DNA of 64,000 nucleotides from Diaporthe sp. PMI_573 (GCA_021399435.1 JAJTUP010000004.1:1612001-1676000); one strand, 5' to 3'. Shown: positions 32,901 to 46,793, counted from the stretch's first letter. Notes: generated from the letters alone by a model not told the origin. Program-made: numbers and translations.

Positions 32901-33094
32901 TCTCACCAAGCAACCGATCGCTTGTGACACGGCGTCAGACTGACATCTGCCGTGAACCCTCTCACGGCCTTTGAGGAGCTGCGGCGACACCGACGCAGCC
33001 AGACACTGGAACTGTCGTCTCGTGACAGGACTCGCCTGGACTTCAACGGTCGAGCGCCCCTGATCAGTGTAACGTTTCCGGTCTGTGAGACAAG

Positions 33095-34199
33095 ATGGCG
33101 GGCGGAAACTTTCAAGAATGGACGGTTGAGGAACCGTATCTGAACATCCACTGCAAACTCGGGGAGGGACCGTACTATGAGAAGGCAACCAACACCTTGC
33201 GTTGGGTGGACATTATGGCACACCGAGTGCACACCGTATCTCTTGCCGAAGGGCCAGAGTCGGTCAAGACCCTTCAACTGGACACGCCCGTGGGTGTCAC
33301 AGCGGATGTGGAGGGCTCCGACCCCCAGGATCAGATACTTGTCGGCCTCAAGTACGGTCTCGCCCTGCTGGATCGCAAGACGGGCAAGTACGAGTACATT
33401 TCCAGATTCGCTTCGGCTGATGGCCAGGACAACGAGCGCTTGAGGAGCAACGATGGCGCAGTCGATCCTCATGGGCGCTTCTGGATGGGTAACATGACTG
33501 ATTTCGATGCGGGTGAATTTCAGAATGAAGGCAAGTCATTATTATGCCGACCATTTTCCTTGAACTTTGATTATGCATCGGGTCCGAGGAACGCGTGCAC
33601 AGACGGTCCGGCACCCACAACAAATCACGAAGGCGTGCACGCCGAGACGCGATAGTCGTAACCAATTCGCCACTGAGAACCCTTTGGGCTGACTCTCAAC
33701 AGGCGGCCTTTACCTCTTTGATGGAAGGCAGAAGCCAGCGCAAGCCAAGAAGATTGTGCCGGATCTCATGATTCCGAACAGCATCAGCTGGTCTCCTGAC
33801 AATAAGACGCTGTATTACACGGTCTCTAATGCCGCCAAAGTCTATGCTTACGACTATGACACGACTGATGGCAGTGTGTCAAACCACCGCGTCTTCTATT
33901 CACACGAGGGGTCGGGCGGGCCCGATGGCCACCGCGTGGACAAGGACGGCAACGTCTGGCACACGGTGTACGGTGAGAGCCGTGTTGTGAAGATCTCGCC
34001 GGAGGGCAAGGTCATCGGTCAGATCAACCTGCCAACCAAGAACATCACGTGCTGCGAGTTTGTGGGTTCGGAGCTTTACATCACGACTGCCAATGACGAC
34101 GAGGGCGAGGGCAAGAGCAAGGAACTGGGAGGCGCGCTTTTCAGGGTGGACGTCGGCACGACTGGACTCGAGCCATTCAAGTTCAAGCTTGGTGCCTGA
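33095..34199 (+). CDS. SMP-30/gluconolactonase (regucalcin-like) family protein, 310 aa
   Basis: Predicted six-bladed beta-propeller lactonase that opens sugar lactones with one divalent metal. Exons 33095-33530 and 33703-34199. The 172-nt intron has a GC-AG border (donor GCAAGT); the only nearby GT donor leads to a stop within seven codons, whereas GC splicing gives NEG-GLYLFDGRQKP, in line with the family. Metal ligands by pattern are Glu in LGEGPYY, Asn in IPNSISWSPDNK and Asp in GPDGHRVDKDGNVW; the substrate loop RSNDGAVDPHGRFWMGNM is also present. Length is normal. No signal peptide, so cytosolic. Neighbours give no pathway clue. The family is sure; the lactone substrate is not. Confidence 0.93.
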
Positions 34200-37100
34200 T
34201 CTGCCTGATGTGAGGCAGCCTGGGATGGTAGCACACGCCGGTGCGGCAGCGACAAGTATCCCATGTAGGCTGGGCAGCGCTATTCGAGCAACGACTGGGT
34301 TGATGTTCATTAGCCAAGATTGATACTGGAATTTCAACACTTTTTCATGCCGCCGAGACCATGGCTATATGTGTCTACCAAGCTGGGTGATAATCAAGCA
34401 TTCATGCAATTAGGCTCCTCCTCGGCACTTGTAGATCAGGTTCAAGAATACAGAGAGAGGCCGAGGATCACCCATGAAAGTATCGCCATGCCTTTCTGGT
34501 CGGTCGGCTTTTGCGGGGGTGTCCTGTCAGGGCAGACCGGCGAGTTAGGGTCAGGGTAGGAGGCAGCATGAACATTGCTGGGTATGAATCCGGATCTTGA
34601 TCCGATTCCGAGCAAGTGCCCCTGAAGCCTCGGCTCCCTTATCCGAAGCCTGAATGAGATGATGACGACGTCGACGCTCCCCTCGCAAAGGTAAGAGTGC
34701 CACCGTGATACTCAGAACCAAAAGAGCGCCACTTCGCCAACGGTGCTCTCTTTGCCACCAACACCCGCCGTCATGACTAGCCTATCCCCCGTCGCGAATC
34801 ATGCAGCCGCCAGCGGGTGGGTTTGCCAATCATGACATTGCTACATACCAGCAAGAATGGTCGTGAGGCACGGTGCCAGTCACTATCACCGCCATCATCA
34901 CAAGCAGGGGGGGGGGACTCCTCCGTCCAGCGAAATCCTGGGGATATCTGAGAGGATGGATAATATTGATCTCGCTAGGGCCACTGCGGTTGACTTGGTT
35001 GCCGGGGCCATTGCTACGGGAACGAGAGTAGCCTCTCGCCTACCACGACTATCAGCAGAGGAGCCAACAGACCACTAGGCACGTTCACCACCGCCTCCGG
35101 CACCGCCGAAGTCCGCCTTGAGGCTCGGTCAGACATGGCGGGGCGTCCTTCTCAAGGCTGTGCGCAGTTCAGGTCGTGGTCCTGCCCCCTCGACAGGGAA
35201 CCTCCCCCATCGCCTGCGTGAGGAGCCCCGAGCTTCAACAGGAGGCGCCTGAAAGGGGGGACGGGTGACCTGCACCCCCAGGCAAAAAAAAGACAGGGTC
35301 AAGCGGCCCCAACTTTGAAGGATCGCAGGCAAGACGGCTGAGCAGATGAGCCGCCAACGGTGCTCCCCGCAAACCGCCACTGTGCGGAACGCAAAAGACC
35401 ACCCCGATCTCTTATGGCGAGGCCTTCAGCGGGTGGCAGTTGGTCCTGGCATACTGAAAGCCCAGAGAGGGACCAAATCTCCGCCCACGTATCCGCCTGG
35501 CGAATGAAGGCGACTACTGGCCTCGAGATCCACGCCAACCGAGCCAAAAACGCTCTGTCCTCCATTCAACAAATCTGGCGAACCTGGTACCTGATGACGG
35601 ATACAAACTGTCCGGCGGCAACCTCGTTGAGGAGCGATGCGACGGCGCGGTGCTCGATCAGTCACGCGTCTTGCCAAGATGACTGGTGCTTTGAGAGATG
35701 ACGCTGGTTTTATCGAAACTAACTGAATCATGTTTTGAAGGAAGATGAGAACCTTAAAGTAAGCAGGTCAGTCTCTGTGGCAGGGTCAAAACTGATCCGG
35801 GATAGCATGGGACCAGGATATGTTACGTCCCGAGAATCGGGTAGGATGGGAGGCCAGCTAATGCTGAAGTGCCAGCCAGAGCAACTTCTCAGGGCACATG
35901 GGATTCGAAAGACACCGCCAGTCATGGTTTCCCTCATTCCATGGGGCCGGCATAAGCTCAAAAGACGACCAAAGCGAGATGAAATCTGACCCTGAGGCTT
36001 CCTCCACAGCAGAGGTGATTCTTTGAGGCCCGGGCATGATCGACACTACTGCAAGGACGATCATTAGTGCCCAACAGAGTTCACGAGGGTTCAGACAACA
36101 GATATCGACTGCTTGCAGTCCCGGCTCTGAATCCGGTTCGACGGGGGAAGGAACACCCCGGCCTCGGGGCGTTTAAGCACGCGCAGCGAGGGCCATGAGC
36201 CAGAAGCACCTAGACGTCGATCCGCCACTGTCCGATACAGCTTGAACCCAGGGATCAGCAAGCCGCCGTTGAGGAGGGAAAAACTGAAGCCGCTGAGCCG
36301 CGAGAATTGCGCAGGGCGGGAATAAGAGGCACGAAAGAATATCCGACAATCCGACGCTGGAGCAGGACAGACCTGAGCATCACCAACAGACCGCATCACA
36401 ACCTTCCTATCATGAATTATGCCGAAGAGCTTCGCGCCGTGCCAACATGACCGCTGCCGGGGCTCAAGCCACGACGAGCGCGCCAAGCCGTGATGTTTCG
36501 CTCGCATCGGCCCACACATGCGGACGGGTCCGTGGTTGCTTTCTACTACGCCTTTCACATCGGGTTCGGGAATATATCCTTGCTCTGCCTGCCATCAGAG
36601 GGGTGTCAGCTATGACAGAGGAGAACAACTCTCTGCGCGGCTCCTGCACCAACCCCAGTCACCGGCGGCCTCGAAGGGCGCCGGGTAAAACATAAACCAC
36701 CACACTTTCCTCCCCCCTGGCGGCCTCGACCACAACCGGCCCCCGCTCCTCCCCTTCTCCGATCGATGACAGCGGAGGCTTATGCGGCACTTCCTCGCTC
36801 ATCTCTTCCCGCGAGTCATCATCACCTGAAACGGACACTAATACCCCGGGCCGAGGGAGCTGCCACTGCACAGTCGTCCAGCCCTACGGCATCCGCCGCC
36901 CTCAGGCGTTCGCCGCCCTCAAAATCGGCAGATGGCTCGTCTGATGATCTGGCGGCCGCGTCGTGGCACGGTTATTATTGCCCACTTTCCCCTGAGTCCT
37001 TGTGATGGAGGCCCCTCGGGGAGGCCGAAGCGAACATGTTCGCCATCAGCTCACGGTGGGCCAGCACAGCGAGGCATCCCGGGGCTTCCTGAGAATGCTG

Positions 37101-38533
37101 AAGTTGAGGAAGGAGGTGAGTATGGGCGGGCATCGGGGTGGCCCGCAGTTAGCCTCCCGGGGTATTGCCGCCCGAGTACCAAGGGTGCGGATCTAGGAAG
37201 GGGGCCTAGATGGAGCCGCGCACTGCCATGACCATGACCATGTTGCCGTAGAAAGCCACATGAGAGATCGAAAGGTGAGGGGCTGTGAGCATCAGCGTGG
37301 TGTTGGCTGTCCGCTAGATAGGCTCGTCTTCTAGATAAACTCCCGACCGAATCGGGTACATTGCGTGGACGTCTGTAGTCGTGCGCGTCTGTGTGGACGG
37401 GGCCAAGACGAAGGTCGTCGCGAACACACCTTCCTGACAGCAAAGGCTACCCCAGCGTCACCTCTCCCCCCCAGTGTGGCGCGTCTCACATAGATCAGAG
37501 TTCCTCACCGGGGTTCCATGGGGCACACCTACTGTGTACGGTAGTCTCGGGCAACTAGCATCGCAAACTTTCGAAACGCTCCCGCACGCACACTGGTGCA
37601 CATCTCACCTGCTTGCTGTCCATTACTCACACCACAAACCCAACGCGCGGCTATTAATAATCATTCGCAAGCGAGGATGCACTTCCCCATCAGTCCCATC
37701 AGTTCGCCAATCTATCTGCTACTCTCAACGGCCGCACCATGTGCCGGAGACGTCTCGCACGCGGGAGGGAAAGCTTGCCCTCTCGGACCGGGCTTCCGAT
37801 CTCAGGGGGGCGATCCGTCTTGTCATAGTGTGTCTATTTCTGTTGACCCAATAAGGCTCCGGTGCTGAGACCCCGTATAGTTCGTGTAAAGATGGGCTTG
37901 CTTTCCAGAATGACTCCAGAGTCGGTCCGAGAGGCGTTCTGGTCCTGGTTTTTGGAAACAAAGCCGGGATGAAATTCATGCTGTCGCGCTTCTAGCACGA
38001 GGTCGCACCTGCGCTCGACGGGATGGCAGGCACATTGGGTTGCACGCAACTTGTGTTGGGCTAGATCCGAAGAGGAGTGTCACTTATGCACTCGTTTTGT
38101 GCACTTTGTGCTGCTCGGGCAGCGGATTCATGATTTCACCGTCTTGGGGAAGGGTCTCGCAAAAGCAACAAAGAAGTAAGATTAAAGTTCCAGGAGTACT
38201 CGGTACTTGCTTGAGTGGCCGAGAGTTTCTGCCGAATGTCACCTATGGTCCATCTGCTGAGGAGAATCACAAGGGGAAGGTACCTGGATGATACCTTGGA
38301 GGTCGTTGACAGGGATCGTAATGGAACTTCCAGCGTAGTTTCCGGAGTACCACACGCTTGGGTGACCATTCAGAAAGAGAAAGCTTGTCGGGGTCTTTGC
38401 CGTAAACTGACACGAGGGCCGAGCTGGGACGCGCTTTTCTGGATCCCGCATTTATTGACTTGGAGGCTCCGATCATATGGACTGCTACATGGTGACTGGA
38501 CGCAGTGCTGCGCACGTATATCCGTAGTCCTTA
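34200..38533. other. 4.3-kb convergent spacer
   Basis: Between the stops of the SMP-30 and methyltransferase genes. I see only short overlapping open frames, a G8 run at 34909-34916 and no repeat array, RNA gene or transposon motif. Unusually long for a convergent spacer in a filamentous fungus. Confidence 0.45.
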
Positions 38534-39638
<1,105 letters not shown>

Positions 39639-40651
39639 GTCGAGGACTGGGCAACAAAGTTGGCCCGGACGGATACAGGTTGCGAGCTCCGAAGTAGGTC
39701 CAGCTCTCCTGCCCTGGGTGTGGTGTGGCGAGCCCTTCTGCAGAGGCGCTCGGGATCGCGAGGGTGAGGGATCTTTTGAAAGGTCGCGCACAGCCTCTAC
39801 CCGTCAGGCACGGCCGAGTCTCAAAGTTGGAGAAGCCTCAAATGTTCCACGAGGGCTCGGGCTTGGATTGGCTTGGGCGTTCTCCCCTGCGATGATTGCC
39901 AAAACCTTGTTCGCACACAGACAGTGGAGGTCAGAGTTGTCGCAGGCCGGAGGGAGCGAGTGGCACTCTGGATGTAGTATCCGGGACTTGGGATGAGAAT
40001 CGCCAATGCCGGCACGAACCTTGTCGAGATGCACTTTGCACGAGTCTTGTGATGCACGCCGTCCGTCTACTGCGTCGATCTTTTGGTGTGAAGGTTTCCG
40101 AGTTGCGCCTGTCGCCAGGGAAGGCGGGCAGGCAGTCAGGCGGGCAGTGACTGAACGACAGTCCCCGCAGCGCGACTTTCGCACAAGCAAACATGATCAG
40201 AGCACAAGCGGGCACGCAAATGTGACTGCCACTCGCACCCAGCCAGCGATTTAGACGAAGCCATCGTCGAAGTGCAACAAGGAGCATGTCGACGAATGGT
40301 CAATGCGGTTATTTGATTATTTGATTATTTTCGATTTTTATTTTTATTATTAATATATTATCCCAAAAACACAAGTCACATCTCCAGCTCGAATATTGCT
40401 CATCAAATAGCTTGACGCTTGTTCTGTCTTCTCTTTTACGGTTCATTTCCCTGTTTCATTGGCCTTGTTTTCGCTCCAGGTATCGCCAGGGCACTTCATC
40501 GAGGCCCTGGCAAACGCCTGCTTGTTTCGAGAAAACGGCCAGAGGCGAGCAAGGGACATCAATCAGCAGGAAGAAAAACAACGCAAGGAGGGCCAGATCA
40601 AGTGCAAGCTCTGCCTGATGATGACTGCTTGTGAGACTCTGACATCCATAA
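39639..40651. other. Spacer with an AT-rich patch
   Basis: Holds the methyltransferase promoter and the 3' end of the LMBR1 gene. At 40306-40365 is a marked AT-rich run with TTGATTATT repeats (GATTATTTGATTATTT), unlike the rest of the window. No gene supported. Confidence 0.5.
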
Positions 40652-42851
40652 TTACAGCCTGATACGCCCGTCGTTACCGCCCCCGAACCAGCGCCGTATA
40701 TCTGAACTGTTGCTGCCCGACCCAGACGCCTGCCCGCCCTCGTCGTCGTCTCCACCCATCCACTTGGGCTTCTTAACAATCTCTTGCAGCCAGTTGGGCG
40801 TGTCGATCGTGTCGACCGTGTTCTTGATTCGCGTTCCGAGCTGCGAGAAGAAGTTATCGTCCTCGTCCTCGTCATCGCCGAGTCTCGCATGCTGCCTCTG
40901 CCCGACCCGCCTCGAGCTAGCGGCTGTGGCCGGGGATTCCACCCTGCCGATATTAGGCGACGTCCCCAGCGGTGTTGTTGGGCCGCCCGGTCGGCTCGAT
41001 GGGCCAGGGATGGAGCGCACAGGCGTGGCCCTCGTGGCTGCACCGCCGCTGGCGATTCCCCCCGGCCCTGCAACGTCCCTCGATCTGCCAATCGAAGTTC
41101 CGTTGAGCTCTCGCTCGATGAGGTCACGGCCCTCCCGCCATGATCCAGTACCGTAGCCAGTCTGGTTCTCATCGTCGTCATCGTCGATGTAGTCGGCAAG
41201 ACCGATTGTCCGCTTCACTTTGCCGTAAAGACCAAACATGGTGGCGCTTATTGGCAAAAGAACAAAGAGTGGGAACAAGCGGTTGAACCAGCTCCCCAGG
41301 GCTGTCAGATCGATGAGCCGGCCGAGAAAGTCATAGAATCGTGTCTTCTGGTAGACATCCTTGGACAAGAAGGAGATGAAGTTGTAAGACAGTGGAACGC
41401 TGAGTCGGGCAACGTAGGACGAATACCACAGCGCCGATTCATGGGAGGTATTTCGATAGACCAGCGCGCGGCCACGCCACACCTTGACTTCCGTAATGGA
41501 GATCAAGGCAGCAGCGCACATGTAGGATATCCAGAATGCTGCGATCATCTGGCCAGCAAATCCGACCTGCCCCTTGTCACCAGTCCAGTGATGAACCACG
41601 GTCAGACGAATGATGGAGAGATTGGCGAGCGCGGTAGGTCCGGCCTTTATGATTTCGGACCAGACGATGAAAATCGAGGCCAAAGCCAGGATTCCACCAA
41701 AGAAAAGCCTGACATGCGGCATGATGTGGAAATGGAGCACGTGTCTCGAGTAGGGGGTGAGTACCGACATGCGCTCCCACCATGAAGCGTGTGGCGCTGT
41801 ACCTCCGAATTCGAGCTTCTTCGAGCCGCCGGAGTCCAGGATGGCCCGTGTTTCCGCGGCTTTCCGAAGCAGACGGTTCCACTCGCTGGCATATCGAGAG
41901 CGCGCGTGTCTTGCGCGCGTGAGCTCTCGCGTGAGCTCCGCCATGTATTTTTCTGTGATGACCGTGGGCACACGCCTCGCCTCGCCAGAGCTCACAGCGG
42001 AGGTCGTTCTCGGCTGTTCCTCCGGGAGGTTGGTAGAATCCATCAGCTCCTCGATCCAGTCCTGAAAGTCGATGGCCGACCCGGTCTTACGGCGGCACAA
42101 CTCGGCCACCTGTACCTCGAGATCCTCCAGATTCATCTCCGCCTCCTCCAGCTGCTCGTATAGCCTAGGCGCCGCGGACTGCAACTGGCGCAGCTGTCCG
42201 CTAATGCTGAAGCTGCGTATCAGGTGTCGGGGGATACTGACGAGGCCGTGACCCATCAGGTAGATTGCGAGGACTAAGCCCCAGCAGTATGCGAGAGCCA
42301 TGACCGGGCTCTTGAGGGAGTCGAGGTGTATGCCGTATGAAGCAAAGACATATATCAACGCTATTATGCCAAATCCGAAAACCATGGCATAATATTGGGC
42401 ATTCGACCGCAGGGAATACATCAGCTTCCCCTTCGGATCTCGGTATCCAGCATCGGAGTATTCGGCAAGGACGGGAAGAATGAACCTGGACCCTCGGTTA
42501 GTCCTGTATGAGGCCAGAAGTGCAAAGTAAGCCATCGCAATACCATGTGAGGGTGAAGGTAAGCCAGTAGGCGATGCGCCAACAAGTCTGGATGACCCTT
42601 TGTGGCAGCCATATGCCCCTTGTGGCCTCATCGTCCGTCCTGGCGTTCGAGGCCAGATCTATGGGCACGAGCAGGACGATACATGCTGGTAGCCATAATG
42701 CGAAGAAGACTGTTACGAGGACGAATGCAGGCGTCGTTCGGAGGGGTAGGTAATATCGGAGGACGAGGAGGGTGATGGCGGAGAAGATGAGTAGTGCAGT
42801 CAGAGAGAAGATCTCGGACCCAACCGGGGATGCTGAGCTGGCTATCATCAT
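40652..42851 (-). CDS. LMBR1-family multi-pass membrane protein, 713 aa
   Basis: Member of the LMBR1/LIMR membrane family; role in fungi poorly known. Exons 42544-42851 and 40652-42485, joined by a 58-nt GT-AG intron within TLTW-FILPVLAEYSDAGY. About nine membrane spans are visible: five before and four after a central cytosolic coiled coil (SISGQLRQLQ ... LEDLEVQVAELCRR ... LTRARHARSRY). The family block LVSIPRHLIRSF precedes the coiled coil and ESALWYSSYVARLSVPLSYNF lies near the last spans. The C-terminus is long, Ser/Pro/Asp-rich and disordered. The start is placed at the Met-Met pair at 42851/42848 (MMIASSASPVG); the frame is open to 43013, but that stretch has no family look. Confidence 0.9.
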
Positions 42852-44146
42852 GAGGATGCAGGGCCAAGGGATTTGGAAGGGTCCATGAGGTTGATGGTCA
42901 ATATATTCAAACTCTTGGAAATGGGGGGGTAAGGGCGCTGTTGAGTAGGGCCGGCCGTCGCAAAATGAGGATGGAGATGTTAGATTTGCGATGACGTTGG
43001 CGGTGCCTGTCAACTGTTTCGAGCGAGATTATGTCACCCAGCGGGAGAGCGTTCTCGCTTGCGCTGGGGCTGGGCCATTTTTAGAAAGATGACTGCCGCC
43101 GCCCGGTGGCCCAGAGGAAGAAGACCCAGCCACAGGCAGGGACCAAGGTACCCCTAGCAACCCCATCAACATTTAAATTCGCGAGGCAGCTCCAAAGGCT
43201 CGACACAGCTGCGCAGCCTGCATATTATGAAATGAAATGTTCAGCGGGAAAATGTTTATGTCCAGAGCCTGGCGGCGGTGGAGAGCAGCTTAGTAAACCT
43301 TATGCGGATTTGTAAATGACTCCGCTCATGGTGTTTCTTTCGCATCAAAGGAAAGCTGTCGCATGTCACAAGTCATTTACACAATGGGACGGACCCCTGC
43401 AGCAAACATGACCTGCAGGCCAAGTTTTCGCCTATCATGAGCATTGCCCATGCTGCCGAAGCCCTGCCGAAGCCGCCCAGACGCCCTCTTAGGTCCGCGG
43501 CGATAACGATAAAGCTGTCCAGCAAGCAGATGCTTGACAGGCTTCCTCTTTCGCCGCATTCCGGTCGGCCGTGAACTGTGGATGGTTTTCGGGAAACATC
43601 CGGATAACTGTCGCAGCTCGGACACGATCATCGCCGCTGCACGGTTCCGCACGACTCTGCAGGACGCAATTTCAGAGTCACCCCGCGAATTCCCATTATG
43701 TACTGGCTGGCTGCCAGTGGTGCACACACGCCCACACAGTAGGGCTGGTAGCTGGTGCTGTTCCCCACACCCGAGCTGGGCGGGCGTGCCGGGGGATGCG
43801 GCCTCCCCCAGATAGTCTATCTTGCTTGCATCGAGTGAGGGGTCATCGAGGGGTTGTCTCGCAGATGCAAGAGGGGCGTATTGGTCCTACATAAGGCACA
43901 TCAACGGCCTACAAGATGCCCTCGAGATCCCTCTTCTCGACTCCATTCCTCTCGACTCCATTCCTCTCAACTCTCTCCTCGGCTCACCTCAGGTCTGCTG
44001 CTTCCATAATCCACATCCACAGCTCGAGTGCTGCCAGGCTCTGTCCACAACATATCAAACCACGCTCCTTATCTTACCCCTCCTCTGCGCCCTTCTCCTG
44101 CTCACCTAGGGCAGCACACTCCTCTTACACAAGACCAGTCTCAGCC
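42852..44146. other. Divergent promoter region, LMBR1 / aldehyde dehydrogenase
   Basis: 1.3 kb between divergent starts; no gene supported. Near the right end the pyrimidine-rich leader contains two perfect 15-bp copies of CTCGACTCCATTCCT at 43936-43950 and 43951-43965, about 180 bases before the dehydrogenase start. Confidence 0.6.
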
Positions 44147-45766
44147 ATGGAAGTCGACCTCACTGCCCCCAACGGGAAGAAGTGGTCCCAGCCATTGGGC
44201 CTCCTCATAAACGGGGAGTTTGTCAAGTCGAGCAATGAGCAGAAGATCACCTCCATAAATCCTTCGTAAGAACAACCCCCCCCCGGGGGTCATGCCTGGG
44301 CCTCCCAATAGTGCAGCTCGGAACTAACATGCCATGCAAGTACTGAGGAGGAGATCTGCTCAGTCTTCGCCGCCACTGCTGATGATGTGGACCTTGCCGT
44401 GGAAGCGGCTCGCAAGGCCTTCAAGGACCCCTCTTGGAAGGGCCTCAGCGGCACCCAGCGCGGGGAGCTCATGATCAAGCTGGCCGAGCTGGTCCAGAAG
44501 AACGCAGAGGTTCTGGCTGCGGTCGAGGCTCTTGACAATGGCAAGCCCTACATCACCGCCCTCAATGAGGATGTGCCCGAGGTCGTCAATGTTCTCAAGT
44601 ACTACGCCGGCTATGCAGACAAGAACTTTGGTCAGGTCATTGACGTTGGCCCCTCCAAGTTCGCGTACACCCTGAAGCAGCCCCTCGGTGTTTGTGGCCA
44701 GATCATCCCCTGGAACTTCCCTCTGGCCATGGCTGGTTGGAAGCTAGGCCCGGCACTCTGCTGTGGTAACACCGTGGTGCTCAAGCTGGCTGAGCAGACA
44801 CCACTGTCCATGTTGGTCATGGGAAGACTTATCAAGGAGGCTGGTTTCCCTCCGGGAGTTGTCAACGTCATCAATGGTCATGGCAGGGTAAGATCATCCC
44901 AGCTAATCGTTTTGTCGCGGATCTGGTGCTGACGTGTACTGCAGGAAGCTGGAGCGGCACTTGTCAAGCACCTGGGAGTCGACAAGATCGCATTCACTGG
45001 CAGTACCGCCACGGGCAAGGTCATCATGAGGATGGCGAGTGAGACCCTGAAGAACATCACATTGGAGACAGGTGGCAAGTCACCACTTATCGTTTTCGAC
45101 GACGCCGACCTGGACCTCGCGGCCACCTGGTCTCATATCGGAATCATGTCCAACCAAGGACAGATCTGCACCGCGACATCCCGTGTTCTCGTCCACGAGA
45201 AGATCTACGACGAGTTTATCGCAAAGTTCAAGTCCACGGTGCAGAAGGTCTCCGTCGTCGGCGACCCCTTCGCAGAGACCACGTTCCAGGGCCCGCAGGT
45301 GACCAAGGCACAGTACGACCAGGTTATGGGCTACATCCAGGCCGCAAGAGACGAGGGCGCAACCATCGCCCTAGGCGGTGACGCGGCGCCACAGAAGGGC
45401 AAGGGCTTCTTCATCAACCCGACCATGTTCACCGATGTCAAGCGAGACATGAGAATCTTCAAGGAGGAGATCTTCGGGCCTTGTGTGTCGGTCATCCGCT
45501 TCAAGGACGAGGCGGAGGCCATCGAGCTTGCGAATGACACCACGTATGGCCTCGGTGCGGCGCTGTTCACCCGCAACCTGACCAAGGCTCACCGCGTCGC
45601 CGCCGAAATCGAGGCCGGCATGGTGTGGATCAACAGCAGCAACGACTCGGATGTGAGAGTTCCATTTGGTGGCGTCAAGCAGTCAGGAATCGGTCGGGAA
45701 CTGGGCGAGGCGGGCTTGTCCAGCTACTACAACATCAAGAGTGTACATCTGAATATGGACTCATAG
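44147..45766 (+). CDS. NAD(P)+-dependent aldehyde dehydrogenase, class 1/2 type, 495 aa
   Basis: Oxidises aldehydes to carboxylic acids. Exons 44147-44265, 44341-44887 and 44945-45766; both introns GT-AG. Motifs: GVCGQIIPWNFPL (cofactor site), FTGSTATGK (Rossmann glycine motif), LETGGKSP with the general base Glu263, SNQGQICTATSR with the nucleophile Cys297, and EEIFGPCVSVIRF near the C-terminus. Length and spacing equal the normal tetrameric cytosolic family. No mitochondrial presequence, so likely cytosolic (ALD/aldA-like). The usual WVN block appears as MVWINSSNDSDVRVPFGG. The aldehyde substrate cannot be told; ethanol-derived acetaldehyde is the commonest for such enzymes. Confidence 0.95.
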
Positions 45767-46793
45767 GGCTGGGCTGGGGGAGAGTGTAGCGGGGAGGTGT
45801 GTTGAACCGAGAAGTGCAGTATTCGGTCATGATGTTACGAACTGGCTGGAAAATGATGAACCACCGGCCGATGGCTAGCTAAACTTGTACACAATACCAC
45901 ATTCATGCGCCTACTACCTGCTGAACATTTGTCTTATCATAGTGATTTTCTTTGTGGAGCCGATCACAAGGGAGATCATCCACGGACTGTCATCCCACCG
46001 GCGGCGGAAGATGGCTGTTCAAGCAAGAAGCGTTGCTTATATCCGCGGATGCGGGTATGGGCACCAGAAACAAGACTTCAAGATCGACAAGTTTGTACGT
46101 ACCCACCCAAAGTCCTGCGACCACCTGTCTTTCTCATTTCTCTTGTCGTTCTTAGTTTGTTTTAGCCTCTGAAGAGGCGCTGCAAGATACACATCTCGTC
46201 ATCTCAACAAGAGGACACGATAAATCAAGTAGCAGGGTGACTCAAAATTACACCAGCTTAGGTATTGTCCATGGTGGATAGTAGTATTCTAGGGCGAGAC
46301 CGTTTCCGGAGAACTGGTACCTGAACCCTGCCGATCCGCGAAACATCGCAGGGGTTCAGAACCTTGGAGGGGCCTAGAACAGCACGGCTTTAACCCGCTA
46401 GGCAAGGTAGCAAGCAGTAGCCTCGCCCGAGGCTCACATCGTCATCTGTCCTTTCCGCATCCAAAATGACGGGCCTCGACTTTCCCAACCTGCCCCTTTC
46501 CTGACAGCCATTCCTTCCTTCTCTGCAAATTGGAGTACCGCTCACTTTTTGCGACTGCATTCCATCCTACGTTGACCTTTTGCCACCACTGTCATTTCTC
46601 GTCGCGAAAGTATCCAGTCGCCTCTGACCTTTGCGACAGACGACATCGAACGCAGACGACAGCCTCAGGCCTACCCGACACCCGCCCAACAATTTTGCGA
46701 ACAAGCCCGAGCACAGATTACCTCTTTAAACGCAACATACAAGCGCATCGGCCTTGAGAACAGAGTGCCTTCATCCGTGCAGTGGTTGCCAGC
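45767..46793. other. Spacer before SEC12, with an imperfect inverted repeat
   Basis: Tandem spacer. It contains an imperfect inverted repeat, arms 46316-46335 and 46345-46363 with a 9-base loop, and a C-rich leader near 46430-46690. A 95-codon frame at 45885-46172 has no motif and looks like chance. Confidence 0.5.

Larger units (their letters stand above)
23636..33094. other. 9.5-kb gene-poor, not AT-rich region between divergent genes
   Basis: No exon chain, domain motif or RNA gene can be supported over 9.5 kb. Open frames up to about 180 codons occur on both strands but overlap each other and lack motifs. Composition is close to that of the genes, not AT-rich, so this does not look like a RIP-degraded transposon. 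It is rich in short tandem arrays between 27,170 and 30,000 (listed separately). The left end must include the leader and promoter of the bZIP gene, the right end those of the SMP-30 gene; long non-coding transcripts are possible. Confidence 0.5.

Noticed and set aside
23636..33094. RIP-degraded transposon in the gene-poor interval
   Set aside because: Base composition is not AT-rich, and I see no terminal repeats or transposase or reverse transcriptase motifs.
32652..33188. 178-codon minus frame overlapping the SMP-30 start
   Set aside because: It overlaps the coding exon of a well-supported gene on the other strand and has no motif.
42852..43013. Earlier LMBR1 start at 43013
   Set aside because: The added 54 residues are Pro/His-rich and unlike the family's short N-terminus; the Met pair at 42851 fits better.
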